Source: Woronichinia naegeliana WA131 (GTDB taxonomy: Bacteria; Cyanobacteriota; Cyanobacteriia; Cyanobacteriales; Microcystaceae). Taken from it: a DNA stretch of 64,000 bases. Each line of letters begins with the position of its first letter. Position 1 is the stretch's first letter. The stretch is from assembly GCA_025370055.1 (NCBI GenBank), contig CP073041.1:6480272-6544271 (forward strand). Reading direction: 5' to 3'. This document shows, one piece after another, positions 8,601 to 18,277 of this stretch. The notes beneath the pieces were generated by a model. The model worked only from the letters and a program-made list of their open reading frames with translations, had not been told where the DNA came from and did not search any database. The position numbers were made by a program, and so were the translations under genes.

Positions 8601-8720
8601 ATATACGGAAAGTTTCTTGCGATTATGCCAAAATGGAGTGATATGACGAAAGTTTCCATATATCATTACACTGGAGAGAGTTATACGGAAAGTTTCTGTA
8701 TAATCAATAGTTGGGCAGAT
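8601..8720. repeat. three palindromic sites with exact 40-bp spacing
   Basis: GAAAGTTTC occurs with centres at 8612, 8652 and 8692, exactly 40 bp apart. The flanks also form palindromic arms; the best is 8681-8703 (TTATACGGAAA-G-TTTCTGTATAA, one mismatched pair per arm). The three 40-bp units share their first half and diverge afterwards. They lie just upstream of the acetyltransferase. They could be iterated operators, or part of an older attC-like or palindromic repeat array. Confidence 0.7.
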
Positions 8721-8740
8721 TGTATATTAACGCAAAAATT

Positions 8741-9334
8741 ATGACAACAAATCCAAAAATTGAAACGGAAAGAATATATCTTCGCAAATTAAATTTAAAT
8801 GATTGCAGTGATCTGGCAAAAGTTTTGTCTGATCCAGTATCTATGATTCATTATGGCGGTGCTTTTTCTTTTGATAAAGTTGAACAATGGATTTTTAAAA
8901 ACACAAAAAGATACGAGACTGACGACTATGGATTATGGGCTATGATAAGGAAATCCGATGACGCATTTATGGGTGATTGCGGTATTACTAATCAAATTGT
9001 TGATGGTGAGCTAATTCAAGAAATAGGCTATCATGTCATCCGTAATTATTGCAATATGGGATATGCGACTGAATCAGCATTAGCCTGCAAAATACACGCA
9101 TTCAAGAATCTGAAAATACCAATAATTTACTCATATACTAGGGTTGATAATTTAGCATCAAGAAGAGTGGCAGAAAAAATTGGCATGATTGAGACAAAAC
9201 GTTTTATGTCTAATGGCCATGAACAAATATTGTATGGTGTAATTAACAAATTATCTGCCCAACAAGTCGATGCACCGGAGCCGGCCACAATGGTCTCTCC
9301 TGCTTCGCAAACATCACATCGGCCGGCCCGGTGA
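8741..9334 (+). CDS. GNAT family N-acetyltransferase (RimJ/RimL type), cassette-borne
   Basis: A 197-aa GNAT protein: N-terminal IETERIYLRKLNLND, the acetyl-CoA region IGYHVIRNYCNMGYATES, and the C-terminal strand SRRVAEKIGMIETKRF. These enzymes acetylate amines on proteins or small molecules; the substrate is unknown. The last 20 or so codons (after INKLSA) read through a GC-rich attC-like site and are not part of the usual domain. A GTTGGGC core motif at 8710-8716 lies just upstream, so the gene looks like a mobile integron cassette. The start ATG 8741 has only a weak ribosome binding site. Confidence 0.85.
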   Translation: MTTNPKIETERIYLRKLNLNDCSDLAKVLSDPVSMIHYGGAFSFDKVEQWIFKNTKRYETDDYGLWAMIRKSDDAFMGDCGITNQIVDGELIQEIGYHVIRNYCNMGYATESALACKIHAFKNLKIPIIYSYTRVDNLASRRVAEKIGMIETKRFMSNGHEQILYGVINKLSAQQVDAPEPATMVSPASQTSHRPAR

Positions 9335-9349
9335 TCTCTGACGTTATGC
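9257..9349 (+). other. attC-like integron recombination site
   Basis: GCCCAAC (9257-9263) matches the R'' consensus RYYYAAC, and GTTATGC (9343-9349) is one base off the R' consensus GTTRRRY. The segment between them is an imperfect palindrome: CACCGGAGCCGGCC on the left pairs with GGCCGGCCCGGTG on the right with one extra base. It is about 93 bp, within the known attC range, and far more GC-rich than its surroundings. No integrase gene is in the window, so this resembles an isolated attC lacking an integron-integrase. Confidence 0.7.
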
Positions 9350-9547
9350 TGACCCGCAACGAAATAGGCTTAGGGTTCTTGTTGGATAGCTCGACTTAAT
9401 TTACAAAGGCACGAAGGATAGTTTTTCAGGAAAAGATATATGAAATCAGAACTACAGACTGAACTAATTTGTGTTGATCTGGGAGAAGGAGTTATTGCTC
9501 AGATCTGTAGGTTAGATTAACGAAAGGCAACCCAACTTTTTTAATTA
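9350..9547. other. gap after attC site, no clear gene
   Basis: The only frame with a plausible start is a 26-codon ORF at 9440-9520, without recognisable family. The stretch may be a leftover cassette or intergenic DNA before the convergent PIN-domain remnant. Confidence 0.4.
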
Positions 9548-9784
9548 TTACTCATCTAAAAACTCATTAACCGTCATAATTTTAACATCTTGAAAAGGAC
9601 ATAAAACCAATAAATCATTATCTCCTGTAATCAAATAGTCTGCTCTACCATTAATCGCCACTTCCAGAAATTTATTATCCTTTTCATCTCGACAAAGATC
9701 AACCCTTTCAAGAATCTCAACTAATTCTGATGCTAACCTCAGCCTAAAAATAAATTCAGAGCGAACTTGCAAAGAGACATATCT
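9548..9784 (-). pseudogene. PIN-domain toxin, 5' end removed by IS-A
   Basis: The minus-strand frame gives the C-terminal half of a VapC-like PIN RNase: LCRDEKDNKFLEVAINGRAD, then YLITGDNDLLVL and a closing VNEFLDE. The Asp residues of DEKDNKF and TGDNDLL are the usual acidic metal ligands. The N-terminal third with the first catalytic Asp is absent because the frame runs into the IS-A end at 9786. No antitoxin gene is next to it. It is a remnant. Confidence 0.8.
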
Positions 9785-9785
9785 A

Positions 9786-11488
9786 GGGCTTGCTGAAAAA
9801 AGCTGAAACCTTTACGGAGAAAAATAGTAGGCGAATTAAGAACCGCTAGAATGCACGAAAATAGGGTAGAATGCCTCAAAACCATTGCATTAAGAAGAGA
9901 GAAAGCAGATGTACCGAAAGCAACAGTACTCAATTGAAACACCAGAAAACTTGAAAAATCTGTTCGGCGGGCAGTTAGACGAAGAAAATCGTTGGATAGA
10001 AATGTCAAAAATGATTCTTTGGGAAGAATATGAGGAAGAATATGCAAAAAACTTCACAGAAAAAAAAGGAGCCCCAGCCAAATCATTTAGAATGGCATTA
10101 GGAGCATTAATTATCAAAGAAATTTCAGGAAAAAGTGACAGAGAAACAGTAGAACAAATAAAAGAGAACCCTTATTTACAGTACTTTATAGGAATGGAAA
10201 GCTATAGTAGCAAAGAAGCATTTAATGCGTCAATGATGGTTCATTTTCGTAAAAAAATAGGAATGGAATTAATAAATAAATAAAATTAATAAAGAAATAG
10301 AAAAAAAAGCGACGGGTGTAGCGTCAGAAAAAAAGAAAATGAAGGAAAGTTATTGTTAGATGCGACTTGTACACCAGCAGATATAAAATATCCAACGGAT
10401 ATAGGAATATTGAATGATGCCAGAGAAAAAACAGAAAAAATAATAGATAAGCTGTATGAAGAAATAAAAGAGAAAAGGAAAGAAAAGCCGAGGACTTATA
10501 GGGAAGTGGCAAGAAAAGAGTACTTAGCCATAGCAAAAAAACGTCGTGTGTCAAAAAAAGAAAGAAGAAAAGGAACAAAAAAACAACTAGGATATATAAA
10601 AAGAAACTTGTCTGATATAGAAAAAATGATAGAAGAGGGAGCAAAGTTAGAAAAACTAACGAAAAAAGAGCAAGAAGAGCTTGTAACGATAGGAAAAGTG
10701 TATGAGCAACAGTTAGAAATGTATGAAAAAAAGACAAATAAAGTAGAAAACAGAATTGTGAGTGTAAGCCAACCTCACGTGCGTCCAATAGTGCGTGGAA
10801 AAGCGGGAAAAGCAGTAGAGTTTGGAGCTAAAATATCGGCAAGTAATGTGAATGGCTTTGTCTTCTTAGACAAATTAAGTTGGGATAATTACAACGAATC
10901 GGGAGATTTACAAGCGCGAATAGAAGAATATAAAAGGGAAACAGGATGTTATCCGGAATCGGTTCATGTGGATAAAATCTATCGAACAAAAGCGAATCGA
11001 GCTTATTGTAAAGAAAGGGATATAAGAATGAGTGGTCCCCGATTGGGAAGACCGCCGAAAGAGGTGAGCAAAGAAAAAAAGAAAGAGGCACGCTCAGATG
11101 AAAGAGTGCGTAACGCCATTGAGGGTAAATTCGGACAGGGAAAGAGGAAATTTAGTCTTGGTCGAGTGATGGCCAAACTACCTGAGACCTCGGAAACGGT
11201 AATTGCGATGAACTTTTTGGTAATGAATCTTTCTACTCTACTTCAGAAGACAAAAAAGAAAACAAAAAGTAAAAAGTTGTAGAGTCGTTTTTCTTGTGAA
11301 AAATGGTGTTAATTTTCCTCTCTTTTGTGAGGAGTGATTTGTGTTGACCTTTTTAGACAGAAAGGAACAATAGATTAAACAAAATCTGTATTTTGATTTG
11401 TTTCCATAAGGATAAGTTATCTATGCTTTTTCAGTCCATACTTCCCTAACCCACATTTCTTTCGTTTTTTGACTTTTTCAGCAAGCCC
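9786..11488 (+). mobile_element. IS-A copy 2 (IS5-like), decayed
   Basis: Both ends are present (GGGCTTGCTGAAAAA at 9786 and TTTTTCAGCAAGCCC ending at 11488). The flanks do not match (ATATCTA left, TATTTA right): the left flank is the PIN gene, the right flank is the 3' half of an IS-E. This implies recombination after insertion rather than a simple insertion. Confidence 0.9.
9909..11282 (+). pseudogene. IS-A transposase, frame damaged
   Basis: Compared with the complete copies, a 4-bp AATA duplication near 10275 ends ORF1 early (IGMELINK then stop). The A-run that carries the frameshift signal has 8 rather than 7 A. ORF2 (10353-11282) keeps LLDATCTPADIKYP, VHVDKIYRT and IEGKFGQGKRKF and has four extra codons near its end. 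The fused transposase can no longer form. Confidence 0.85.
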
Positions 11489-12055
11489 TATTTAGAAGCT
11501 AATGGAGAAGTCAAAACCACTCAACACCGACGTTGGAATGGGAAGTATTTCGAGATTTGGCACTGCCGTTATCTCAATCAGATTCCCCTGCGAGACCAAC
11601 AGCCTGCTTTGTTGGTTAACTGGTGTGAGCTAAAAATCCACCGCGAATCCGATGCTCAACTTCTTTATCACAATAGTTGGATTACCAATCATTTTCTCAC
11701 CCCTCACATCGTTCTTGATGTCTGTCGTGCTGGACGGACTCGTTGGCGCACTGAGAACGAGAATCACAATATTCTCAAAAATCGAGGCTATCACTTAGAG
11801 CATAATTTTGGGCATGGTAAACAACACCTCGCCTCTGTTTTGCTTACCCTGAATTTGCTGGCTTTTCTCTTGCACACGGTTTTAGGTTTGGTTGATGAAC
11901 GTTACCAGAGAATTCGCGTCCAACGCGGCACTCGTAAGGGATTCTTTCAAGATATTCTCTCTTTGACCAAATATCTGTTCTTTGAAAGCTGGCATCATCT
12001 TTTAGATTTTATGCTTGATGACTCAGTTTCTCTCGCTGTCTCGAATTCTTCCTAG
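11489..12055 (+). pseudogene. IS-E transposase C-terminal fragment
   Basis: Frame YLEANGEVKTTQHRRWNGKY through to LAVSNSS. It contains the Glu-rich segment WRTENENHNILKNRGYHLEH typical of the third catalytic acidic residue. The N-terminal half is missing. Confidence 0.85.
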
Positions 12056-12148
12056 TTGATTAATTGGCAATTTTCATAGCAAAACCCTTGCCAGTAAATA
12101 CATCAAGCCTTTTGTATCTTTGACTACATTCTGAATTTGGAATTGCTG
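11489..12148 (+). mobile_element. IS-E copy 1, 3' part
   Basis: The sequence matches the 3' half of IS-E from YLEANGEV to the terminus GAATTTGGAATTGCTG. It is cut at TATTTA, exactly where an IS-A end sits. The complementary 5' half of an IS-E cut at the same site lies at 58356-58734, next to MITE M1. Confidence 0.9.
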
Positions 12149-12157
12149 GTCATCAAT
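12149..12157. repeat. 9-bp spacer GTCATCAAT between tandem IS-E copies
   Basis: The same 9 bp occurs at 12149-12157, 16438-16446 and 20699-20707: after each of three IS-E right ends and before the next left end. This is the original target duplication of IS-E retained through tandem amplification. Confidence 0.85.
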
Positions 12158-12234
12158 CAGCAATTCCAAATTCAAATGGTATAAATAGAGACAGAAAAAC
12201 TTTGACCTATAGGAAGTTATGAATAAAGAGAAAA

Positions 12235-13521
12235 GTGTCTACTGATTTTGCAGAGAGAAAGATGGAAGTAAACGACCTAAGTTTTGACGGAATCGTTCAC
12301 TGTTTAAACGAGGTCATTGGGAAGATAGATGACCCCCGTTCGGTTAGTAATGCAACGAAATATAGTCTAAGAGAGGCGATACTGGGGGCATTTGCCGCCT
12401 TTTTTATGCAAAATGAGTCATTTTTAGAGTACCAACGTCAGCTTAACAGCCGTTGTGGGCGAGATAATGCTCAGAGCTTGTTTGGACTAGAAAAAATACC
12501 AACAGTAGAACAGATTCGCAACATTGTGGATGGGGTAGCAGCGAGTAGTCTATTCCCTTTGTTTGGGTTAATTTACCAAGCATTGAGGAGCATGGGATTC
12601 TTGAAAGCCTATGAAATATTGAGGGGAAATCTTCTAGTAGCAATGGATGGGACAAATTACTACAGTTCGGAAAAAGTAAATTGTCCATGCTGTTCAACCA
12701 AAACGTCAAAACAGGGAAAAGTCACCTACTTCCATCAGGCATTATTGCCCGTGATTGTTTCCCCAGACCATGAATCAGTTTTTTCCTTACCCCCTGAATT
12801 TATTACCCCTCAAGACGGTTCTGAAAAGCAAGATTGTGAGCAAAATGCGGCGAAACGTTGGATAAGTAACCATGCTAGTTTGTTTGCGGGACAGAAGATA
12901 ACTCTGCTAGGGGATGACTTGTACAGTCGTCAGCCCACTTGTCAGCACTGTCTCGACCACGATTTCAACTTTATCTTCGTCTGTTTACCGACTTCTCATC
13001 CCACACTCTATGAATGGTTAAACTATTTAGAAGCTAATGGAGAAGTCAAAACCACTCAACACCGACGTTGGAATGGGAAGTATTTCGAGATTTGGCACTG
13101 CCGTTATCTCAATCAGATTCCCCTGCGAGACCAACAGCCTGCTTTGTTGGTTAACTGGTGTGAGCTAAAAATCCACCGCGAATCCGATGCTCAACTTCTT
13201 TATCACAATAGTTGGATTACCAATCATTTTCTCACCCCTCACATCGTTCTTGATGTCTGTCGTGCTGGACGGACTCGTTGGCGCACTGAGAACGAGAATC
13301 ACAATATTCTCAAAAATCGAGGCTATCACTTAGAGCATAATTTTGGGCATGGTAAACAACACCTCGCCTCTGTTTTGCTTACCTTGAATTTGCTGGCTTT
13401 TCTCTTGCACACGGTTTTAGGTTTGGTTGATGAACGTTACCAGAGAATTCGCGTCCAACGCGGCACTCGTAAGGGATTCTTTCAAGATATTCTCTCTTTG
13501 ACCAAATATCTGTTCTTTGAA
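12235..13521 (+). pseudogene. IS-E transposase, cut near its C-terminus by IS-F
   Basis: DDE transposase of an unassigned (ISNCY-like) family, with likely acidic residues in LLVAMDGTNYYS, TLLGDDLYSRQ and WRTENENHNIL. It has Cys motifs CPCCS and CQHC. The GTG at 12235 is taken as start; ATG 12262 is the alternative. About 22 C-terminal residues (SWHHLLDFM...) are replaced by IS-F sequence, which extends the frame to 13626. Intact IS-E would encode about 470 aa. Confidence 0.8.
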
Positions 13522-14068
13522 CTGACTTTTCCCGTTAAGTCCAAAATCCAGCAATGCAAACTTCTAGAGGCTTTATCTGGCAAGGGTTTGAGTAATGATT
13601 CTCTTGACAGGAAAAAAATATTCTGAAGCCATCATCCCGCTTATCGTTCAAATTTCAAAAACAAAGGATGAAGGGAGTATGAGACTGTAAAATGGAGAAA
13701 ATCTTAAAGGGCAGGTCAAAAAATGTTGGAATGGTGGACAAAAAACTTTGCCAGTTGTGAATTGGGAGACGAGAGGCTAAACAATCGTGCCTTCTCGATT
13801 GGGAAAAAGTTAAGTGAGGGGTTTGGAAAAGCCTTATCAGAAGTGTTTAAGGGAGGAAACGAGTTAAAGAGGGCCTATGAATTTTTGGGAATCCGAAAAC
13901 AGACTTTGTCAAGATAATAGAGCCGCACTGTGAAATGACAACTGCCGCCGTAGAAGAATATAAGATAATGCTATCAGTCGGAGATACGACCTTCTTAGAT
14001 TATCGCAATATCAAGGAAAAAAGGGAAGGGTATGGGCCGACTGGAAAAGGAGGGAATGGATTAATACT

Positions 14069-15208
14069 AGACATCTCCAAAAACTGGAAAGCCTAGTCTA
14101 GCAAGCAGTGTAGCTAAATCTAGACTCAGTAGACTTCTTGGTACATAGACGAGTTTACAGGGCTTTCAGACCTCCAAATTCAATTCTGGCAAAAAACAAT
14201 GACTCATCTTTACCTCAATTACCTGCCCTGATTCGCTACATTTTATAATGCTTAATATCAGCGCATTTATCCTTAGTCTCACCAATCCACATACTGTTGA
14301 GATTAATGACTTATATCTTCCCTTTCTTAGTCTAAATTTTTCTTGCATCACTTTGAATACTTTGAGCAATCGAATCATATGTTCAACCACTACTCGTCGA
14401 GACGATAACCAACTATTTCTTTCTTTTTCTTCTTTGCTTAATTCTCGCCCCTTTGGTTTCTTTTTTGGTGTTGTTAATTGGAATTCTCCCTCGTAGGCTT
14501 TATCACCTAGAAAGCCTTGTTCTTGATGGAATTTAGCCAATCTTTGACGTAATATTTGTACATCGCTCTTTGAACCTATTTCTCCTATCACAACATCCAC
14601 AATCTCCTTGATTTTTGGGCAAATGATTATTTGGCTTTTTGAGGTATGCCTTTTTTGTTTACCTGAGTAGTATGGTTTTTGTGCCTCCTGCCCTAAAGGT
14701 CTTTCTACTGGTTGTTCTGTCGCATCCACTATTAGTTCATGTTGGATTAGCTCCTCTTTAACTTTTTCTATTTCTTCTGGCAACTTTTTTAGTTGTTCAA
14801 ATAGACTTGCTGGTAAATTTTCTCCGAATAGTGACTGCCAATAATTGAATATATTATGGGCAGACGATTCACTTATTTCAAACATTATTCCTAGTAGCTG
14901 AAAGGTCGGATAATGCCTTAAGTAAACTAGCATTAAAACTATTTGCTCCTCCTCTGATAATTTCGGTTTATTTCCACCACCTGCTTTAATCAGTGTGGTT
15001 TTGCTTTCTTCAAATTCTTTTTTAAGTAATTTGCCATAGGTTATAAGCTCTAATAATTTTGGGTACTCTATTCCTAACAACCTCTTTGTTTCTTGAGGCT
15101 GTTTTTGAATATAAGCCCACATATAGATGTATTCAGGCATAGTTACTCCTGTCTAAATTTCTATGATTATAGCATATTTGTCGATTTTATAGTATTATGG
15201 AGATGTCT
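14069..15208 (-). mobile_element. IS-G (IS5 family, ISL2-like), complete
   Basis: A 1140-bp element with ends AGACATCTCC / GGAGATGTCT and a 3-bp duplication ACT (14066-14068 and 15209-15211), consistent with the ANT-type 3-bp duplication described for the ISL2 group. It interrupts the IS-F transposase between two codons of GLILHSA. Confidence 0.9.
14166..15140 (-). CDS. IS-G transposase (IS5/ISL2-like, 324 aa)
   Basis: N-terminal helix-turn-helix (SEEEQIVLMLVYLRHYPTFQ), then a DDE_Tnp_4-type domain with likely residues in HELIVDATEQPVERP, FLGDKAYEGE and the Glu of VVVEHMIRLLKVFKV. The start ATG 15140 lies about 70 bp inside the right end. The frame is intact, so the element may be active. 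Confidence 0.9.
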   Translation of the reverse strand: MPEYIYMWAYIQKQPQETKRLLGIEYPKLLELITYGKLLKKEFEESKTTLIKAGGGNKPKLSEEEQIVLMLVYLRHYPTFQLLGIMFEISESSAHNIFNYWQSLFGENLPASLFEQLKKLPEEIEKVKEELIQHELIVDATEQPVERPLGQEAQKPYYSGKQKRHTSKSQIIICPKIKEIVDVVIGEIGSKSDVQILRQRLAKFHQEQGFLGDKAYEGEFQLTTPKKKPKGRELSKEEKERNSWLSSRRVVVEHMIRLLKVFKVMQEKFRLRKGRYKSLISTVCGLVRLRINALILSIIKCSESGQVIEVKMSHCFLPELNLEV

Positions 15209-16523
15209 ACTGCATAGTGCTTTAGCAATTGAGCCAGAAAAAGGACAAGTATTAGGTTTATTATGGCAAAAACTGTGGAATAGGGAGGTAAAAGAAAAGC
15301 CCCCAACAGATGAAACGGCGAAGCAGAAAAAAGAAAGACAGAAAGAACAAAGAAAAGCAGCTCGTCAAAGACCATTTGAGGAAAAAGAATCCTACAAATG
15401 GGTAGAGGCTCTAAACACCTGTGAGAAACAGGTAGAAAGTTCAACGAGGGTAATTCATGTATTTGACAGAGAAGGAGATGTTTCAGAAGTCTTTGACTCA
15501 GTGCGTCAACTCAAGCATACAGGAGTGCTGGTCAGAGCGTCTCATAATCGTAGTTTAGACAAAAATAGTGAACGACTTTGGCAACATTTGGAATCAGAAC
15601 CGATTCGTTTTCATCAAGAAATCGAGATTCCGAGTACAGGAAAAAGAAAAGCACGGAAGGTTAAGCTTGCCGTCCGATTTTGCTCAGTTAATCTACGAAC
15701 TCCCTATCGTTTTGATAATCGTGACCCGTTGAATGTCTATGCTGTTTATGCGACAGAAATCGATTGTCCCGAAGGCGAAACTCCTTTATCTTGGATGCTT
15801 CTGACTACAGAAGTTGTTGAGACTATTGAGATGGCTGTCACTATTCTTCGTTGGTACACCTACCGATGGCGGGTTGAAGAATTTCATAAAGTCCTTAAGT
15901 CTGGTTGTCAGAGTGAGCGTTATCGACTTGCCTCTGATGGAATGAAAACTCTTTTGGGTTTTTTAAGTGTCATTGCTGTTGAACTTTTACACGTTACTTA
16001 TCTTCATCGTACCCAGCCCGATGCTCTCGCGATTGAAATTCTTAATCCTCTTCAACTTCAGGTGTTAAAAGCAGCCGCCTCTCAAAAACTTCCCCCTATT
16101 TTGACTGTTGCTTGGGCTGTCGAGTCTGTTGCTTTTCTTGGTGGTTATCTTGAACATCGTCGTAAAACTCCTCTCGGTATCCAAGTCCTTTGGCGCGGTT
16201 GGTTGAAGTTGCATGACCTTTGCCAAGGCTGGCAGCTTGCAATCCGCACTTAACGGGAAAAGTCAGGTAAATGAAAGCTGGCATCATCTTTTAGATTTTA
16301 TGCTTGATGACTCAGTTTCTCTCGCTGTCTCGAATTCTTCCTAGTTGATTAATTGGCAATTTTCATAGCAAAACCCTTGCCAGTAAATACATCGAGCCTT
16401 TTGTATCTTTGACTACATTCTGAATTTGGAATTGCTGGTCATCAATCAGCAATTCCAAATTCAAATGGTATAAATAGAGACAGAAAAACTTTGACCTATA
16501 GGAAGTTATGAATAAAGAGAAAA

Positions 16524-17311
16524 GTGTCTACTGATTTTGCAGAGAGAAAGATGGAAGTAAACGACCTAAGTTTTGACGGAATCGTTCACTGTTTAAACGA
16601 GGTCATTGGGAAGATAGATGACCCCCGTTCGGTTAGTAATGCAACGAAATATAGTCTAAGAGAGGCGATACTGGGGGCATTTGCCGCCTTTTTTATGCAA
16701 AATGAGTCATTTTTAGAGTACCAACGTCAGCTTAACAGCCGTTGTGGGCGAGATAATGCTCAGAGCTTGTTTGGACTAGAAAAAATACCAACAGTAGAAC
16801 AGATTCGCAACATTGTGGATGGGGTAGCAGCGAGTAGTCTATTCCCTTTGTTTGGGTTAATTTACCAAGCATTGAGGAGCATGGGATTCTTGAAAGCCTA
16901 TGAAATATTGAGGGGAAATCTTCTAGTAGCAATGGATGGGACAAATTACTACAGTTCGGAAAAAGTAAATTGTCCATGCTGTTCAACCAAAACGTCAAAA
17001 CAGGGAAAAGTCACCTACTTCCATCAGGCATTATTGCCCGTGATTGTTTCCCCAGACCATGAATCAGTTTTTTCCTTACCCCCTGAATTTATTACCCCTC
17101 AAGACGGGTCTGAAAAGCAAGATTGCGAGCAAAATGCGGCGAAACGTTGGATAAGTAACCATGCTAGTTTGTTTGCGGGACAGAAGATAACTCTGCTAGG
17201 GGATGACTTGTACAGTCGTCAGCCCACTTGTCAGCACTGTCTCGACCACGATTTCAACTTTATCTTCGTCTGTTTACCGACTTCTCATCCCACACTCTAT
17301 GAATGGTTAAA
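16524..17311 (+). pseudogene. IS-E transposase N-terminal part
   Basis: Same frame as IS-E copy 2 (MSTDFAERKMEVNDL to LYEWLN), ended by the IS-C insertion. The continuation is at 20032-20605. Confidence 0.85.
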
Positions 17312-17597
17312 CCCATATCCCGTACTAATTTTGAAAAAATAAAAATAGATTCAAAAATAGCAACAGAATAGTTAAAATAAAAAAGCTAACAAACCGAGGA
17401 GAAAATGACCCAATTAAACGTTAAAAATCTCGACCATTTAGGAATAATCGCGGCCGTAGTTGATGAACTAGGTCTAGTGGATTATATCAATGAACAGTTA
17501 CAAGAAAATGACCGTGCGAAAATCAGTGCGGGTCTGGTGGTTAAAGCCATGATTCTCAATGGCTTAGGATTTATTAATTCTCCCTTGTATTTATTCA
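17312..17597 (+). mobile_element. IS-C copy 1, 5' fragment
   Basis: Starts with the IS-C end CCCATATCCCGTAC next to the GTTAAA duplication and encodes the transposase N-terminus (MTQLNVKNLDHLG) from 17405. It is cut at 17597, where an ISKra4-like end begins (GGGAGCATCTCACC). Confidence 0.85.
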
Positions 17598-18277
17598 GGG
17601 AGCATCTCACCTTTGCAATAAGTAGAAATACTTAACGAGGTAAATGAAAGAGTCAAAAAAGGTAATCATTTAAATAGGAACAGCGATGACGAAGGACTTG
17701 TGGTACATTGTCAGAATTCCAACTCGCACCAGTAATTTTAAGACGATGACCAATTTGTTTAACTTGAGATTCGACAGAGCCAGAGCCAATGGAAATGCCC
17801 TCTGCCTGCAAATAACCATAATTGACAATCCGATGTTTATGCTTGTTTAAATAAATGATAAAATTCTCAGCTTGAGGCTCTGACCATCCCTCAAAATAGG
17901 AGATAGCGGCATCCACTTCACCCGTCCAAAGAAAAGACTTGACCTCCTCAATTCGCTGGAATGACCCCCCAACTTTATAGAGGTTTTCAATTAAGTGATA
18001 CCAGTCCAAAATTTCAATTCGCTCATGTTTCTGTCCTATCTCACGAAATAAGTTCCAGATACCATCATGTCCATCTCCCAAACAAATTAAAGGCTTAGCC
18101 AAAATTTGAGAATTAACCAAATCTAATAAAGCCGAGTTATCTTGAAAAAAGGCAGCTACCCCCAATTGATGAAAACTGACTCCTTTATAATCACGCCAAA
18201 TTAAGGGTTCTCCCTTGGGAGTTCTGAGTCGTACCTTCCCACCATCTATGCTAATTTCTTCGACTTCTGTGTTAGAG
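17598..18277 (-). pseudogene. ISKra4-family transposase C-terminal fragment
   Basis: The minus-strand frame is open from about 18270 to 17653 and reads VEEISIDGGKVRL, LGDGHDGIWNLF, ILDWYHLIENLY and IGSGSVESQVKQIGHRLK: the DDE core of an ISKra4-type transposase that is different from IS-B. One terminus (GGGAGCATCTCACC) is at 17598. The N-terminal half is replaced by IS-C copy 2. Confidence 0.8.

Larger units (their letters stand above)
13723..16253 (+). pseudogene. IS-F transposase (Tn5-like), frameshifted and interrupted
   Basis: The N-terminal part MLEWWTKNFASCELGDERLN and KRAYEF match the Tn5-type N-terminal domain. At about 13883 a T-run is one base short, so the frame ends at 13917. The correct frame continues (EPHCEMTTAAVEEYK, SVGDTTFLDY with the first catalytic Asp) to IS-G at 14069. 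After IS-G, 15209-16253 encodes the rest, with IHVFDREGDVSEVF and the YREK motif YTYRWRVEEFHKVLKSGC. Two independent lesions make it inactive. Confidence 0.85.
13522..16266 (+). mobile_element. IS-F (Tn5-like IS4 family), interrupted by IS-G
   Basis: Nineteen-bp inverted ends CTGACTTTTCCCGTTAAGT / ACTTAACGGGAAAAGTCAG at 13522 and 16266. It is inserted in IS-E copy 2. Without the 1140-bp IS-G plus its TSD it would be about 1.6 kb, normal for this group. Confidence 0.85.
12158..16437 (+). mobile_element. IS-E copy 2, interrupted by IS-F (which holds IS-G)
   Basis: The left end CAGCAATTCCAAATTC is at 12158 and the right end GGAATTGCTG finishes at 16437. The middle (13522-16266) is IS-F. IS-E resumes at about 16273 (GAAAGCTGGC), with six extra bases (gtaaat) at the junction, so the IS-F target duplication is not clean. 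Confidence 0.9.

Noticed and set aside
8578-8716. A second attC site between GGCTAAC (8578) and GTTGGGC (8716)
   Set aside because: The left core does not fit RYYYAAC and pairing of the interior is explained by the separate palindromes; only the right core is convincing as a cassette boundary.
8601-8720. CRISPR-like array from the 40-bp periodic motif
   Set aside because: Only three units, conserved part about 15 bp and palindromic, spacers not of uniform unrelated type, and no cas genes.
8562-8744. 60-codon ORF over the 40-bp repeats
   Set aside because: It spans the palindromic repeat units and the GNAT start; no ribosome binding site and repeat-derived sequence.
10324-10788. Long minus-strand ORFs rich in Leu/Phe opposite the IS-A transposase (also 23701-24216, 43204-43719, 49619-50134)
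   Set aside because: They mirror the AT-rich, Lys/Glu-rich transposase ORF2 on the other strand and repeat in every IS-A copy; hydrophobicity is a codon artefact.
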